Origin: Pseudomonadota bacterium
GTDB lineage: Bacteria > Desulfobacterota > Desulfobulbia > Desulfobulbales > JAGXFP01
DNA: 6,324 bases
NCBI GenBank assembly: GCA_030673265.1
Contig: DAOVJK010000184.1
Span: forward strand, 1-6,324
Direction of reading: 5' to 3'
The position numbers and the translations under genes were made by a program. The notes beneath the pieces were generated by a model. That model saw only the letters and a program-made list of their open reading frames with translations. It was not told where the DNA came from and searched no databases. Shown here in pieces: positions 5,864 through 6,324 of the stretch (position 1 is the first letter of the stretch; each line of letters starts with the position of its first letter).

Positions 5864-6324
5864 TCAATCATCCTGCCATAACGACTGACAATCAAGCCAT
5901 TCCCTGCCCTGGGCCATTGCCACCTGGCGATTGGTCAGCTGCCCTTTATAAACATTGATCCCCTTCTGCACGGCTTGGTCAACTTTGGCCACCGCCGCAA
6001 TTCCCTGGACCGCGATTCGGCTGACATATGGCAAAGTGGCGCTGGTCAAGGCATAAGTAGAGGTTCGGGGCACCGCACCCGGCATGTTGGCTACACAATA
6101 ATGAATTATCCCGTCAACCAGATAGGTCGGTTTTAAATGGGTGGTCGCTCTGGCCGTCTCCAGGCAACCACCCTGGTCGATGGCGACATCAACGATCACA
6201 GACCCGGCCCGCATCGTTGCCAACATCTGCCTGGTGATCAGCTGCGGGGCCCGGCCCCCCGCCACCAGCACCGCTCCTACCACCAGATCAGCAGTCATTA
6301 TCTCCCGCTTAATATTTTCGGGAC
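5864..6324 (-). CDS. ald: Alanine dehydrogenase, C-terminal part (5' end beyond window)
   Basis: NAD-dependent L-alanine dehydrogenase, which interconverts alanine and pyruvate plus ammonia in the cytoplasm, usually as a hexamer. About 152 codons are visible before the reading frame runs off the right edge; with a family length near 370, about 220 N-terminal residues are missing. Signatures, numbered from the first complete codon at 6322: ADLVVGAVLVAGGRAP (11-26) of the Rossmann domain, VDVAIDQGGCLET (44-56) with the catalytic Asp49, and HYCVANMPGAVPRTSTYAL (74-92) with Asn79. Asp49 and Asn79 are 30 residues apart, as are Asp270 and Asn300 of the M. tuberculosis enzyme. The VANMPGAVPRTST motif separates it from the related transhydrogenase alpha subunit. 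The ATG at 6298 is internal, not the start, because conserved family sequence continues upstream of it. The gene converges on the glycosylase gene across a shared hairpin. Its promoter is outside the window. Confidence 0.95.
   Translation of the reverse strand, partial: PENIKREIMTADLVVGAVLVAGGRAPQLITRQMLATMRAGSVIVDVAIDQGGCLETARATTHLKPTYLVDGIIHYCVANMPGAVPRTSTYALTSATLPYVSRIAVQGIAAVAKVDQAVQKGINVYKGQLTNRQVAMAQGREWLDCQSLWQDD

Noticed and set aside
5755..5958. Selenocysteine read-through of the glycosylase TGA
   Set aside because: No SECIS-like stem-loop is visible right after the TGA, and the extension would run 66 codons, mostly antisense to ald, with no family-like sequence. I keep the TGA coincidence itself as a finding.

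Overview
The window is ordinary chromosomal DNA from a Gram-negative, probably anaerobic bacterium. A diderm is indicated by the lipoprotein-anchored rhodanese. A member of the Desulfobacterota (the former Deltaproteobacteria, for example a sulfate- or sulfur-metabolising lineage) fits best. The reasons are the short ThiC-family protein, the style of the HtpG and endonuclease-III-like sequences, and a structured intergenic repeat. This placement is inference from sequence flavour, not a database match.

Left part (1-2434), both genes on the minus strand: the first 555 codons of htpG (Hsp90 chaperone), cut by the window edge; about 300 bp of non-coding DNA holding a highly structured, repeat-like element of about 145 bp (about 1827-1971); then a small lipoprotein with a single rhodanese domain, whose stop codon lies inside the element's outer inverted end. 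A 261-bp divergent intergenic region follows, with an 11-bp direct repeat close to the next start codon.

Middle and right (2696-5757), plus strand: mntP (manganese exporter), then, behind its own candidate promoter and a strong ribosome binding site, a probable three-gene operon. It contains a ThiC-family radical SAM enzyme, a 121-residue membrane protein of unknown function, and a HhH-GPD (endonuclease III-like) DNA glycosylase. The spacings are 35 and 29 bp. A perfect 10-bp hairpin ends the operon and is shared with the convergent ald gene (alanine dehydrogenase) on the minus strand, of which only the last ~152 codons are present.

The genes are mostly housekeeping: protein folding, metal homeostasis, cofactor synthesis, base excision repair and amino-acid metabolism. 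I found no defence system, mobile gene cluster, CRISPR array, tRNA or rRNA. Four points deserve a second look. The ThiC-like enzyme departs from typical ThiC at its N-terminus and at one conserved loop, has no TPP riboswitch, and could be the B12-ligand paralogue BzaF. The glycosylase has a TGA stop exactly where the fourth iron-sulfur cysteine codon is expected. The structured intergenic element is unexplained. The small membrane protein sits unexplained between the enzyme and repair genes.
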